Part shown: piece by piece, positions 34,452 through 41,707 of the stretch
Numbering within the stretch: position 1 is the first letter of the stretch
How the letters are laid out: every line of letters begins with the position of its first letter
Assembly (NCBI RefSeq): GCF_900215335.1
Contig: NZ_OCMT01000001.1
Span: 1,178,001 to 1,242,000, forward strand
Source: Pedobacter xixiisoli
GTDB lineage: Bacteria > Bacteroidota > Bacteroidia > Sphingobacteriales > Sphingobacteriaceae
Direction: 5' to 3'
DNA length: 64,000 nt
Translations under genes and position numbers: made by a program
The notes under the pieces: model-generated
Told to the model about the DNA's origin: nothing
The model's database searches: none
Seen by the model: the letters and a program-made list of their open reading frames with translations, nothing else

Positions 34452-34486
34452 AGTTTTAAAACGATTAAACAGTTAAACCGATAATC
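34452..34486. repeat. short word repeat after gatC
   Basis: GTTTTAAAAC (a 10-base palindrome) followed by GATTAAACAGTTAAACC. This is similar in words to the elements near 37690 and 61760. A weak element; listed because it belongs to the same style. Confidence 0.35.
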
Positions 34487-34548
34487 ATTCTTAAATTAGT
34501 TTGTAACATTGTCACCAAAGCGGTCGTCTAAACAAACAAAAAAAAGCA

Positions 34549-35307
34549 ATGCAGAAAGAACTCATTACCATTAAAGATATTGGCCGAAAGTACGTAATTG
34601 GTACAGAGGTAATCCATGCGCTTAAATCTGTAAGTTTAACTATTAACGAAGGAGAGTTTGTAGCCTTAATGGGTCCATCTGGTTCAGGCAAATCTACTTT
34701 GATGAATATTCTTGGCTGTTTAGATACCCCAACAAAAGGAGATTACATCTTAAATGGCACCAATGTAAGTCATATGACCGACAACCAGTTGGCTGAAGTT
34801 AGAAATAAAGAAATTGGGTTCGTGTTTCAAACCTTTAACTTATTGCCTCGTTCTACTTCTTTAGATAACGTAGCGCTGCCATTAATTTACGCTGGAGCTA
34901 GTAAAAAAGAACGCGATAAAAGAGCTCAAGCAGCTTTAGAAAACGTAGGTTTAGGAAACAGGGTAACGCATAAGCCTAACGAGCTATCTGGTGGTCAGCG
35001 CCAACGTGTAGCCGTTGCAAGAGCACTAATTAACAATCCATCTATCATATTGGCCGATGAGCCTACAGGTAACTTAGATACCAAAACTTCTATCGAAATC
35101 ATGGGGCTTCTGGAGGAAATCCACAGTAAAGGCAACACTATTATTTTAGTTACCCACGAAGAAGATATCGCTCAGCATGCACATCGTATTGTACGTATGC
35201 GTGATGGTTTGATAGAAAAGGACTACGTTAACGAAGATGTAATATTTGTTTCGCCACGCTTAAAAGCAATACAAGAAAGTGGTAATGATTTTGAGAATAT
35301 TGTTTAA
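34549..35307 (+). CDS. ABC transporter ATP-binding protein (LolD/MacB type)
   Basis: A 252-residue ATPase. Walker [10 protein letters not shown] is at about residues 43-51. The Q-loop lies in [22 protein letters not shown], the signature is [15 protein letters not shown], and Walker B with D-loop is [13 protein letters not shown]. The H-loop is [11 protein letters not shown]. The FNLL...NVALPL pattern is that of the LolD/MacB/FtsE group, which drives lipoprotein release or efflux permeases of the MacB type. No permease gene is adjacent, so the partner must be elsewhere. The start ATG at 34549 follows an A-rich leader. Confidence 0.92.
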   Translation: MQKELITIKDIGRKYVIGTEVIHALKSVSLTINEGEFVALMGPSGSGKSTLMNILGCLDTPTKGDYILNGTNVSHMTDNQLAEVRNKEIGFVFQTFNLLPRSTSLDNVALPLIYAGASKKERDKRAQAALENVGLGNRVTHKPNELSGGQRQRVAVARALINNPSIILADEPTGNLDTKTSIEIMGLLEEIHSKGNTIILVTHEEDIAQHAHRIVRMRDGLIEKDYVNEDVIFVSPRLKAIQESGNDFENIV

Positions 35308-35309
35308 TT

Positions 35310-35379
35310 AGATACGAGATATGAGAAGCTAGATATGAGATAAACTCATCTCAAATCTCAAATCTCAATACTCAAATCT
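35310..35379. repeat. quasi-palindromic hairpin of GAGATATGAGA words
   Basis: Ungapped 32-base arms (35310-35341, 35348-35379) pair at about 22 positions over a 6-base loop. The left arm is a tandem of GATATGAGA, the right arm of CAAATCT/CTCAAATCTC. It lies between the ABC ATPase and the adenosyltransferase gene, ending 4 bases before the ATG. Arm length equals that of the lepA-folD element. Confidence 0.75.
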
Positions 35380-35383
35380 TAAA

Positions 35384-35938
35384 ATGAAAATTTACACCAA
35401 AACCGGAGATAAAGGGCTAACTTCGTTAATAGGAGGTACCCGAGTAGCCAAACATCATATTCGTATTGAAAGTTATGGTACGGTAGATGAGCTAAATTCT
35501 TACATTGGCTTAATAGGTTGTCAGGAAATTGACCCGCATCATCAAACAGTTTTAAAAGAAATTCAAGATAGATTATTCACGATTGGCGCTTCTTTGGCTG
35601 CCGACCCAGAAAAGTCTAAAATGAAAATCCCTGACTTATTGGAAAGTGATATCACACTTTTGGAGACTGAAATTGACCAAATGAATGATGCTTTACCTGC
35701 TTTGAAACATTTCGTTTTACCTGGCGGGAATACAACAGTATCTTATTGCCATATAGCAAGATGTGTTTGCAGAAGAGCGGAACGGTTAACCGTAGCGCTA
35801 GCTGAAGGCAGTTTTGTTGACAATAAAGTTACAGTTTACTTAAACAGATTGAGCGATTATTTGTTCATTTTAGGTCGAAAATTAGCACAAGACGCAAACG
35901 CTGAAGAGAATATTTGGCTACCACGTGTGAATAGTTGA
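35384..35938 (+). CDS. cob(I)yrinic acid a,c-diamide adenosyltransferase, PduO type
   Basis: A 184-residue ATP:corrinoid adenosyltransferase that makes adenosylcobalamin. It opens with MKIYTKTGDKGLTSLIGG (ATP-binding loop) and continues with ESYGTVDELNSYIGL. It carries the helical R-C-x-x-R-R-A-E-R signature in RCVCRRAERLTVAL and ends with LNRLSDYLFILGRKLA. No cobalamin riboswitch was seen upstream; the space is taken by a hairpin repeat. Confidence 0.95.
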   Translation: MKIYTKTGDKGLTSLIGGTRVAKHHIRIESYGTVDELNSYIGLIGCQEIDPHHQTVLKEIQDRLFTIGASLAADPEKSKMKIPDLLESDITLLETEIDQMNDALPALKHFVLPGGNTTVSYCHIARCVCRRAERLTVALAEGSFVDNKVTVYLNRLSDYLFILGRKLAQDANAEENIWLPRVNS

Positions 35939-36018
35939 AAAAAATATTTGCATAGCTCATTTTTTTTCACATGCTTTGCGCAAATAGAACATAGAACGAA
36001 TTAATAATTATTTAAGAT

Positions 36019-36240
36019 ATGTATTGGACCTTAGAATTAGCATCGCATTTGGAAGACGCACCATGGCCTGCAACTAAAGATGAATTAATTGACTACGCTA
36101 TCCGTTCTGGAGCGCCTGTAGAAGTTATTGAAAACCTACAAGCTTTAGAGGATGATGGCGAGCCTTATGAAACTATCGAAGAGATTTGGCCAGATTATCC
36201 TACCAAGGATGATTTCTTCTTTAACGAAGACGAATATTAA
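36019..36240 (+). CDS. DUF2795-domain small protein
   Basis: A 73-residue acidic protein: MYWTLELASHLEDAPWPATK, then DELIDYAIRSGAPVEVIENL and a strongly acidic C-terminus (YPTKDDFFFNEDEY). The WPATKDELIDYA...GAPxEVIENLQ core is the DUF2795 pattern. It is very conserved in Bacteroidota, which suggests a basic cellular role, but none is known. It is a single-gene unit with a clear terminator right behind it. Confidence 0.9.
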   Translation: MYWTLELASHLEDAPWPATKDELIDYAIRSGAPVEVIENLQALEDDGEPYETIEEIWPDYPTKDDFFFNEDEY

Positions 36241-36247
36241 AAATATA

Positions 36248-36279
36248 AAGCCTCAATAAAAATTGAGGCTTTTGTTTTG
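36248..36279 (+). terminator. intrinsic terminator after the DUF2795 gene
   Basis: A perfect 10-base stem AAGCCTCAAT / ATTGAGGCTT with an AAAA loop and a following TTTGTTTTGT run. It starts 8 bases after the stop codon. Confidence 0.92.
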
Positions 36280-36339
36280 TTAGTGCAATCGTTATTTCGA
36301 CGAAGAAGAAGGAGAAATCTAACAGTTACTCATCCTGCT

Positions 36340-36362
36340 GTTCGGAATTTGAAATCCCGAAC
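36340..36362. repeat. 23-base palindrome with GTTCGGAATTT arms
   Basis: GTTCGGAATTT and AAATCCCGAAC flank a central G with one G-T type mismatch. Close in form to the palindromes at 36372-36388 and 45599-45643 (GGATTNNNAATCC core). Confidence 0.65.
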
Positions 36363-36371
36363 GCTATAACA

Positions 36372-36388
36372 TCGGATTTGCAATCCGA
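36372..36388. repeat. 17-base palindrome TCGGATT-TGC-AATCCGA
   Basis: Perfect 7-base arms with a TGC centre, ten bases after the 23-base palindrome. GGATTTGCAATCC is the shared core of this short-palindrome class. Confidence 0.65.
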
Positions 36389-36467
36389 AAAACTATTAAG
36401 TTACTCTTAAGAAAGATTGCTTTACAAAGCTCGCAATAACGAAAAACTCACGGAAAGCGGAGCTAAA

Positions 36468-37646
36468 TTAGTAATACTGTACAATATTTGTCTTAAACAC
36501 TACGTACTGCTGCTGCACTTGAGTGAAGACATAGAAAGTTTCTTGGTTTGGTTTTACCTTTAGCTTTTTAACCAAGTTTTCCGCCCGCTCAGGAAAGTTT
36601 CTAACAATGACGTTGCCTTGCAATGACTTTTTCTTTTTAAGTTCGTTAGGAGCCAAATTTGTTTCTATTTTAAAAACTCGGCCAATAAAGGATTTATCGA
36701 ACTCCTCAGAAAAATATAAATGACTTTGTTTCCCGAGTTTCTTCAATTCGAATTGATTAGCAATTGCATTAAAAGCACCACTTTTCATTAGTGCAACATC
36801 TGGTTCGTACAAAAAACCTCCTTTCAATTCGATAGTTATATAACTCGTTCGATGGTCGTCATATAAAGGCAGCTCAATCTGCTTAATCTCGGTATTTAAT
36901 GTAGTACAAACAATTTTCGGTTGTCCTGTAAATTCCTTATCAATAACCCATAATAGTTCCTTGCACTCATTCTTTACACTTACAATATGAATTTCCGAAA
37001 CGTGTTTTAATTCTGTTAGACCAGCTTGAAGGTCCAAAAGAGGAGAGGTTTTAATGATGATTCTTTCGGCTTTTTTTAGCAATAAATCTAAATGCTCCAC
37101 CACATTTGGCGTACAATCTGCCAGTTTGAATACTTTGCCACTTGTATTTCTTCTAGCTGGGTCTATGTATATCGTACCAAATGACTTATCTACGCTTTGC
37201 AGGTAATCCAATCCATTTACTGCTAAACAACGAATATTGGCCGCCCCTAATACTTTGGCGTTATGAGCTGAAATTGCCGATAGCTCGGTATTAATTTCGC
37301 AGCTGTAAACTTCATTTAACACTTGTGCAAAATAAAAGCTATCTACCCCAAAACCAGCGGTAATATCGATTAAAGAACTTCCTTTTACTAATTGTTGCTT
37401 ATAAGTGGCTGTATCTTCAGACGAAGTTTGCTCTACGGATAAAGTGCTCGGATAAACGATATTTTCTTGATTAAACCAAGTAGGCAACTTCTTTTCCGAT
37501 TTCTTCTTAGCAACAATCTGATTAGCCAACTCTGCAGCACTCAATCCATCAAAAGGAGACTTAGATAGTGCAATCTTACTCACCTCAGCATTTAAGTTGC
37601 TGTTAATATAGGCTTGCACTTCCTTTGATAATAGGGAATTGATCAT
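36468..37646 (-). CDS. class I SAM-dependent methyltransferase with THUMP-like domain
   Basis: A 392-residue protein. The methyltransferase core is at about residues 90-200: LIDITAGFGVDSFYFAQ is the SAM-binding glycine loop, VYSCEIN the ribose-binding acid, and IYIDPARR the DPxR-type catalytic loop. The C-terminal ~90 residues (FIGRVFKIETNLAPNELKKK...NVIVRNFPERAENL) form the THUMP-like domain typical of this Bacteroidota family. An RNA substrate is likely by analogy with THUMP proteins but is not established. Start ATG at 37646, preceded by a word repeat. Confidence 0.88.
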   Translation of the reverse strand: MINSLLSKEVQAYINSNLNAEVSKIALSKSPFDGLSAAELANQIVAKKKSEKKLPTWFNQENIVYPSTLSVEQTSSEDTATYKQQLVKGSSLIDITAGFGVDSFYFAQVLNEVYSCEINTELSAISAHNAKVLGAANIRCLAVNGLDYLQSVDKSFGTIYIDPARRNTSGKVFKLADCTPNVVEHLDLLLKKAERIIIKTSPLLDLQAGLTELKHVSEIHIVSVKNECKELLWVIDKEFTGQPKIVCTTLNTEIKQIELPLYDDHRTSYITIELKGGFLYEPDVALMKSGAFNAIANQFELKKLGKQSHLYFSEEFDKSFIGRVFKIETNLAPNELKKKKSLQGNVIVRNFPERAENLVKKLKVKPNQETFYVFTQVQQQYVVFKTNIVQYY

Positions 37647-37657
37647 AAATAGGTACT

Positions 37658-37741
37658 AGTGGTCAGGTATCAGTAATCAGTTTACAATTTGGATTAACCA
37701 GTTAACTAATTCAAACAGTTAACCAATTAAACAACTTCTAC
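37658..37741. repeat. composite word repeat AGTGGTCAGGTATCAG plus AGTTAACC tandem
   Basis: AGTGGTCAGGTATCAG followed by AATCAG, then a run of GTTAAC-containing words (AACCAGTTAACTAATT, AACAGTTAACCAATT, CAATTAACCAA). The same two-part composition and order occur at 61716-61798, in both cases between two minus-strand genes. Confidence 0.65.
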
Positions 37742-37743
37742 AA

Positions 37744-39009
37744 TTAACCAATGTTTTTCATCACCATTTGGCAAGTATTTCTACTCTTCACTTCCAGCCA
37801 AACTTTCTTGCCTACAGTCACTCTATCAATAGTTTCTTGGTTGTAATAACGTATGGTTACCAATTCCATATCCTTATTGTATTTCACTTTAAAATCGGCA
37901 GAGAGATCATTAATTAAACTTTCAATCTTTTGCTCGTCGTTATCAATACTTATCGAAAAGCTAATAGCAGAGTTTAACATCGTATTTACTTTTACTCGGT
38001 TTCGATGGAAAATAGCGAAGATATGGCTTAAGTTTTCTTCAATAATAAAAGAGAAATCTTTTGGAGAGATGGACAACAATACCTGATTTACCTTGAAAAT
38101 AAACGACGGTACGGGAAGGGTAGTAGCCTCGGCACTAATTTCTGTTCCAACTTCTTCTGGATGAATGAACGACCTTACATACAACGGTATCCCTTTGTTT
38201 TGTATAGGTTTGATGGTTTTAGGGTGGATTACTGTAGCTCCATAATAGGTAAGTTCAATCGCATCGTGATAAGATAATTGCGGAATTTTCTCTGTTTCAT
38301 CAAACCACTTCGGATCTGCGTTTAAAACTCCAGGCACATCCTTCCAAATCGTCATTTTCTCTGCATCTAAGACAGCACTAAAAATAGCAGCGGAATAATC
38401 AGATCCTTCACGACCTAATGTGGAGGTAAAGTTTTCGCTAGTGTTGCCAATAAAGCCTTGCGTAAGTAAAATACCTTGTTCTAAATAACTTGGCAAATGT
38501 TTCTGTATCTCTTTGGTAGTCTTATCCCATTGTACATTGGCTTCGCGGTAATTGTTATCCGTTTGGATGTAGTTACGGGCATCTTGCCAAATACAAAAAG
38601 TACCTTGCTGATTGATATAGGCAGCCACGATTTTAGAAGAAACCAATTCGCCGATAGATACAATTTGGTCATAAAGATAATCAGCTGTATCTTCTGCATC
38701 TTCTTCTAATAACCATTCTATTTCTACAAAAGTATTAGCTACATCGTTGTAAACAGGGTTTCTGGTATCGGTAAATAATTTACTAATGATATCAAAATGG
38801 AAATCCTTTACACTTTCCAATAGTTGGTGTTTACGCTCGTCGCCGTTGATATGTGCAAAAGCCAATTCTTGCAATCTATCAGTGGTTTTATCTATGGCAG
38901 AAACTACTACAAGTAGGTTTTTAGCGCCAAAAGACTGTATAATTTGAGTAACGTTTTTTATTCCTTCAATATTTTTGATGGACGCGCCACCAAACTTGTA
39001 TACTTGCAT
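37744..39009 (-). CDS. aspartate kinase (first of two in the window)
   Basis: A 421-residue monofunctional aspartokinase that phosphorylates aspartate at the head of the lysine, threonine and methionine pathways. The kinase part starts MQVYKFGGASIKN and carries STLGREGSDYSAAIFSAVL, WKDVPGVLNADP and YYGATVIHPKTI. Two ACT domains for feedback control fill the last ~130 residues (VNQVLLSISPKDFSFI onwards). KFGGAS and GREGSD differ from the KFGGTS and RRGGSD of the second enzyme at 52099, so these are separate isoforms. It abuts the lipoprotein gene upstream with no gap. Confidence 0.92.
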   Translation of the reverse strand: MQVYKFGGASIKNIEGIKNVTQIIQSFGAKNLLVVVSAIDKTTDRLQELAFAHINGDERKHQLLESVKDFHFDIISKLFTDTRNPVYNDVANTFVEIEWLLEEDAEDTADYLYDQIVSIGELVSSKIVAAYINQQGTFCIWQDARNYIQTDNNYREANVQWDKTTKEIQKHLPSYLEQGILLTQGFIGNTSENFTSTLGREGSDYSAAIFSAVLDAEKMTIWKDVPGVLNADPKWFDETEKIPQLSYHDAIELTYYGATVIHPKTIKPIQNKGIPLYVRSFIHPEEVGTEISAEATTLPVPSFIFKVNQVLLSISPKDFSFIIEENLSHIFAIFHRNRVKVNTMLNSAISFSISIDNDEQKIESLINDLSADFKVKYNKDMELVTIRYYNQETIDRVTVGKKVWLEVKSRNTCQMVMKNIG

Positions 39010-39819
39010 TTATTCGGTTGGAGTTAAGATAGTTTGCGGTTTAGCGATGCCGCTAAGTTCGGAAAAAGGAATTATTAATTCGGTAGTACCGTCTGCATAA
39101 GATTTAATTTCGTAAGCGTTATATAAAAATACTAAGCCTTTATCGCTTACATAAAAAGTTTTGGGTAAGGTAAACCTGCCGTTAGTAAAGAAATATCTTT
39201 TATCCAAGGGTTCGGTTGAGCTGATTTTTTCGTTGCTTCTAAAAATACGTTCACCGATTTTCAATAGTTCAGCTTTCTTTTCTGGCAAAATCAAAGAATC
39301 TAAGGTAACAGCCTTATTAGTTTTAGGATTGAAATTAATATACGAAATTATCGTATTACCGTGTGCACCACCTGCATAATCTGAATGGATATATTTTAAT
39401 GCTACGTAATTGTGCAGTTGTCTAATCACCTTAATATCAATTAGTAAATACCACCATTGCGCTGTACCTGGATTTGCTACGTAAAACTCGTTATAGCCTC
39501 TGATAAAACTACCGGCAATATCATCAAATGCAGTAGGTACTTCTTCATCTCCAAAATAATGGAACACCTGGCTTTTAATGTAACTATTTAAACTATCGTT
39601 TTCAAAAACTGGATATTTTACCACTGCTTTAGCTGTATCTGCCAGTTGGTTTACCTCAGGTTTGACAAAGTTGTTACTTACCACTTTTACCGAATCATAA
39701 CGATAGGTTAGGGTATCATTTTCGGCAGTAATGACGTGAGCTACTTTCTTCTCTTGATTATCACTTGTACAAGCCCACAAAAGACTGATAGCAAATAGCG
39801 GCAGGATGATTTTTTTCAT
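39010..39819 (-). CDS. DUF4163/DUF3298 lipoprotein
   Basis: A 269-residue lipoprotein: signal MKKIILPLFAISLLWAC ends at the lipobox LWAC. The body (YPVFENDSLNSYIKSQVFHYF) fits DUF4163 and the latter half (YAGGAHGNTIISYINFNPKT...LDSL...) fits DUF3298, a pair also found in the extracytoplasmic part of RsiV-like anti-sigma factors. No anti-sigma domain or sigma factor is adjacent, so a regulatory role is not supported. Its stop touches the start of the aspartate kinase gene, so they are likely cotranscribed. Confidence 0.85.
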   Translation of the reverse strand: MKKIILPLFAISLLWACTSDNQEKKVAHVITAENDTLTYRYDSVKVVSNNFVKPEVNQLADTAKAVVKYPVFENDSLNSYIKSQVFHYFGDEEVPTAFDDIAGSFIRGYNEFYVANPGTAQWWYLLIDIKVIRQLHNYVALKYIHSDYAGGAHGNTIISYINFNPKTNKAVTLDSLILPEKKAELLKIGERIFRSNEKISSTEPLDKRYFFTNGRFTLPKTFYVSDKGLVFLYNAYEIKSYADGTTELIIPFSELSGIAKPQTILTPTE

Positions 39820-39829
39820 AATTAATTAT

Positions 39830-40312
39830 TTAAAGCACACTTAACTGTTCTTTGGTAAACGATGCATTTAACCATTCGCTTTCATAAGTCGCATTGTATT
39901 TATCGTAGAAATTAATGGCTGGTGCATTCCAATCTAACACTTGCCAGTTCATTCCGTTAAAGTTTTTTTCTTTGGCTTCTTGTACTACACGGTCAAATAA
40001 AAGCTTTCCGATTCCCTTTCCTCTGTACTGTTCAGTAACCAAAAAATCTTCTAAATATAAACGACAACCTTTCCAAGTTGAGTATCTCACATAAAACAAA
40101 GCCAAGCCAACAATGGTTTGCCCATCTACCGCCACAAAAGATTTCCAAACCGGATTTTCCCCGAAACCAGCTGTAACAAACTCTTCTAATGTTACCGTAA
40201 CCTCCTGAGGTGCATTTTCATAAATGGCTAATTCGGTAATTAATTCTAGTAGGCGAGGGCAATCTTCAGCTATTGCTGTTCTTAACTGGATATTCATTTG
40301 TAGTTGTTTCAT
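39830..40312 (-). CDS. GNAT N-acetyltransferase, diamine acetyltransferase-like
   Basis: A 160-residue acetyl-CoA-dependent transferase. The CoA-binding motif A is EQYRGKGIGKLLFDRVV, preceded by LYLEDFLV. Motif B is NWQVLDWNAPAINFYDKYNA. The RTAIAEDCPRLLELITELA opening and the WQVLDWN motif resemble spermidine/spermine (SSAT) acetyltransferases, so a polyamine or thialysine substrate is possible but unproven. ATG at 40312 or the ATG five codons later (MNIQLRTAI) could be the start. Between yggS and the DUF3298 lipoprotein on the same strand. Confidence 0.88.
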   Translation of the reverse strand: MKQLQMNIQLRTAIAEDCPRLLELITELAIYENAPQEVTVTLEEFVTAGFGENPVWKSFVAVDGQTIVGLALFYVRYSTWKGCRLYLEDFLVTEQYRGKGIGKLLFDRVVQEAKEKNFNGMNWQVLDWNAPAINFYDKYNATYESEWLNASFTKEQLSVL

Positions 40313-40338
40313 TTTTTGGAAATTGAATATTGGTTATT

Positions 40339-41031
40339 TTATTCCTGATTCTTCCAGTGCTTAATCACTCTTTTACCAAAAATATTACTGCCAATCCTTA
40401 CTATGGTGCTGCCTTCTTCAATGGCTAATTTGTAATCAGCAGACATGCCCATTGAAATTTCCCTAAAGAAGTCGTCCTTTCTAAAGTAGCTTAACTTAAT
40501 ACCGTCAAATAAAACTTTTAGCTCGTTAAATTCGATACTGGTTTGTTTTTCTTGGGCTGTGTTAGTAGCAATGCCCATCAATCCAACAATCCTAACGTTT
40601 TTCAAAGCAGTAAATTCTTCCGAACGCAGTAGCTCGATTGCTTCATCAAAGGCTAAACCAAACTTTGTTTCTTCGTCGGCAATATAAATTTGCAACAAAC
40701 AATCTATCACACGGTTGTGCTTAGCAGCTTGTTTATCAATTTCTTTAAGCAGTTTTAAACTATCTACAGATTCAATCAGTTTTACAAAAGGAGCAATGTA
40801 TTTTACCTTATTGGTTTGCAAATGACCAATTAAATGCCATTCGATATCATCAGGTGTTTGCGCCTGTTTTTCCACCATTTCTTGCACTAGGTTCTCTCCA
40901 AAAACTCTCTGACCAGCTTCATAAGCTTCCATTAAAGCCTCCACTGGATGGTTTTTAGAAACAGCTACCAATTTTACACCGTCACTTTCAATTTCGTTTT
41001 TATATTTTAATAAGTTATCAGCAATGCTCAT
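40339..41031 (-). CDS. yggS: YggS family PLP homeostasis protein
   Basis: A 230-residue fold-type III PLP-binding protein that keeps cellular PLP and amino-acid pools in balance. PLP is bound through the Lys in LVAVSKNHPVEALMEA near residue 26. Other marks are FGENLVQEMVEKQAQ, WHLIGHLQTNKVKY, LMGIATN, SMGMSADYKLAIEEGSTIVRIGSNIFG, of which the last binds the phosphate. Length is standard. It heads a minus-strand set with GNAT, lipoprotein and aspartate kinase genes. Confidence 0.96.
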   Translation of the reverse strand: MSIADNLLKYKNEIESDGVKLVAVSKNHPVEALMEAYEAGQRVFGENLVQEMVEKQAQTPDDIEWHLIGHLQTNKVKYIAPFVKLIESVDSLKLLKEIDKQAAKHNRVIDCLLQIYIADEETKFGLAFDEAIELLRSEEFTALKNVRIVGLMGIATNTAQEKQTSIEFNELKVLFDGIKLSYFRKDDFFREISMGMSADYKLAIEEGSTIVRIGSNIFGKRVIKHWKNQE

Positions 41032-41196
41032 TTATCAGTATTTTTGGACGTAAAATTAATTATTACGGATGAAACCACCTAGATACATCGAATTTTTAAC
41101 TGATGTATAAAAAGTTAAATCCTATTTTACGAATAAAGCCACATCTATTTTAGAACAAAACGATGCGGTTTAAGAAATAACATTTGATATATAGAA

Positions 41197-41706
41197 ATGA
41201 CTAGATTTTTGTTGCTTTTGCTAAGTGTTTTAAGCATAGCAGCCTGTAAACCAGGCATACCCAAGGATATTGTACAACCTAATGAAATGGAAAAAGTGCT
41301 GTTTGATATTCATTTAGTTGACGGTTATATCGCCAATATTCCTACTCAAGATAGTGCTAGAAAAGTAGGTGCACCGATATATAAAGGCATCTTTAAAAAA
41401 TATGGTATCGATTCTGCTATGCATGCAAAAAGTATGGCGTACTATTATAATCATCCAGATTTGTTATCAAAAATGTACGACAGAATTAGCGAGAAAATGG
41501 GTAAGACCAGAGATGAGGAAGCTAAGAAGCGAGAGAAAGAAGAAAAGTTAAAAGCTGAAAAAGAACTGAAAAAGCAAAAAGCTGCTGAGGCTAAAAGAAC
41601 AGATTCACTTAAAAAATTAAAGAAAGCGAACCAAATAGATACATCTAGGAAAGTTCGTAAACCGTTAAAAGCACTAATTAGCGCTCCAAAATCTACAAAA
41701 AAATAA
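41197..41706 (+). CDS. DUF4296 lipoprotein
   Basis: A 169-residue lipoprotein with signal MTRFLLLLLSVLSIAAC and lipobox IAAC. The DUF4296 domain spans about residues 25-105 (PNEMEKVLFDIHLVDGYIAN...KKYGIDSAMHAKSMAYYYNHPD). The C-terminal third is a highly charged Lys/Glu-rich helix (KKREKEEKLKAEKELKKQKA) with a basic tail. It lies one base before mutS2, so the two are likely translated from one message. Function of the domain is unknown. Confidence 0.88.
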   Translation: MTRFLLLLLSVLSIAACKPGIPKDIVQPNEMEKVLFDIHLVDGYIANIPTQDSARKVGAPIYKGIFKKYGIDSAMHAKSMAYYYNHPDLLSKMYDRISEKMGKTRDEEAKKREKEEKLKAEKELKKQKAAEAKRTDSLKKLKKANQIDTSRKVRKPLKALISAPKSTKK

Positions 41707-41707
41707 T

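Larger units (their letters stand above)
36290..36441. repeat. GTTATTTCGACG-type hairpin with a nested insertion
   Basis: The outer ends are CGTTATTTCGACGAAG (36290) and, in complement from 36441, CGTTATTGCGAGC. Inner parts GAGAAATCTAACAGTTAC and, in complement, AAGCAATCTTTC...AGTAACTT also correspond. The middle is occupied by two further palindromes of another class (36340-36362 and 36372-36388). It looks like one repeat family inserted in another. It fills the gap between the DUF2795 terminator and the THUMP-like gene. Confidence 0.7.

Noticed and set aside
35310..35379. CRISPR-like array from regularly spaced GAGAT/ATCTC words
   Set aside because: The units are 8-10 bases, degenerate, without spacers, and pair as a hairpin. 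No cas genes are present.
35308..35384. Cobalamin riboswitch before the adenosyltransferase gene
   Set aside because: The space is wholly occupied by the GAGATATGAGA hairpin; no B12-box sequence is seen.
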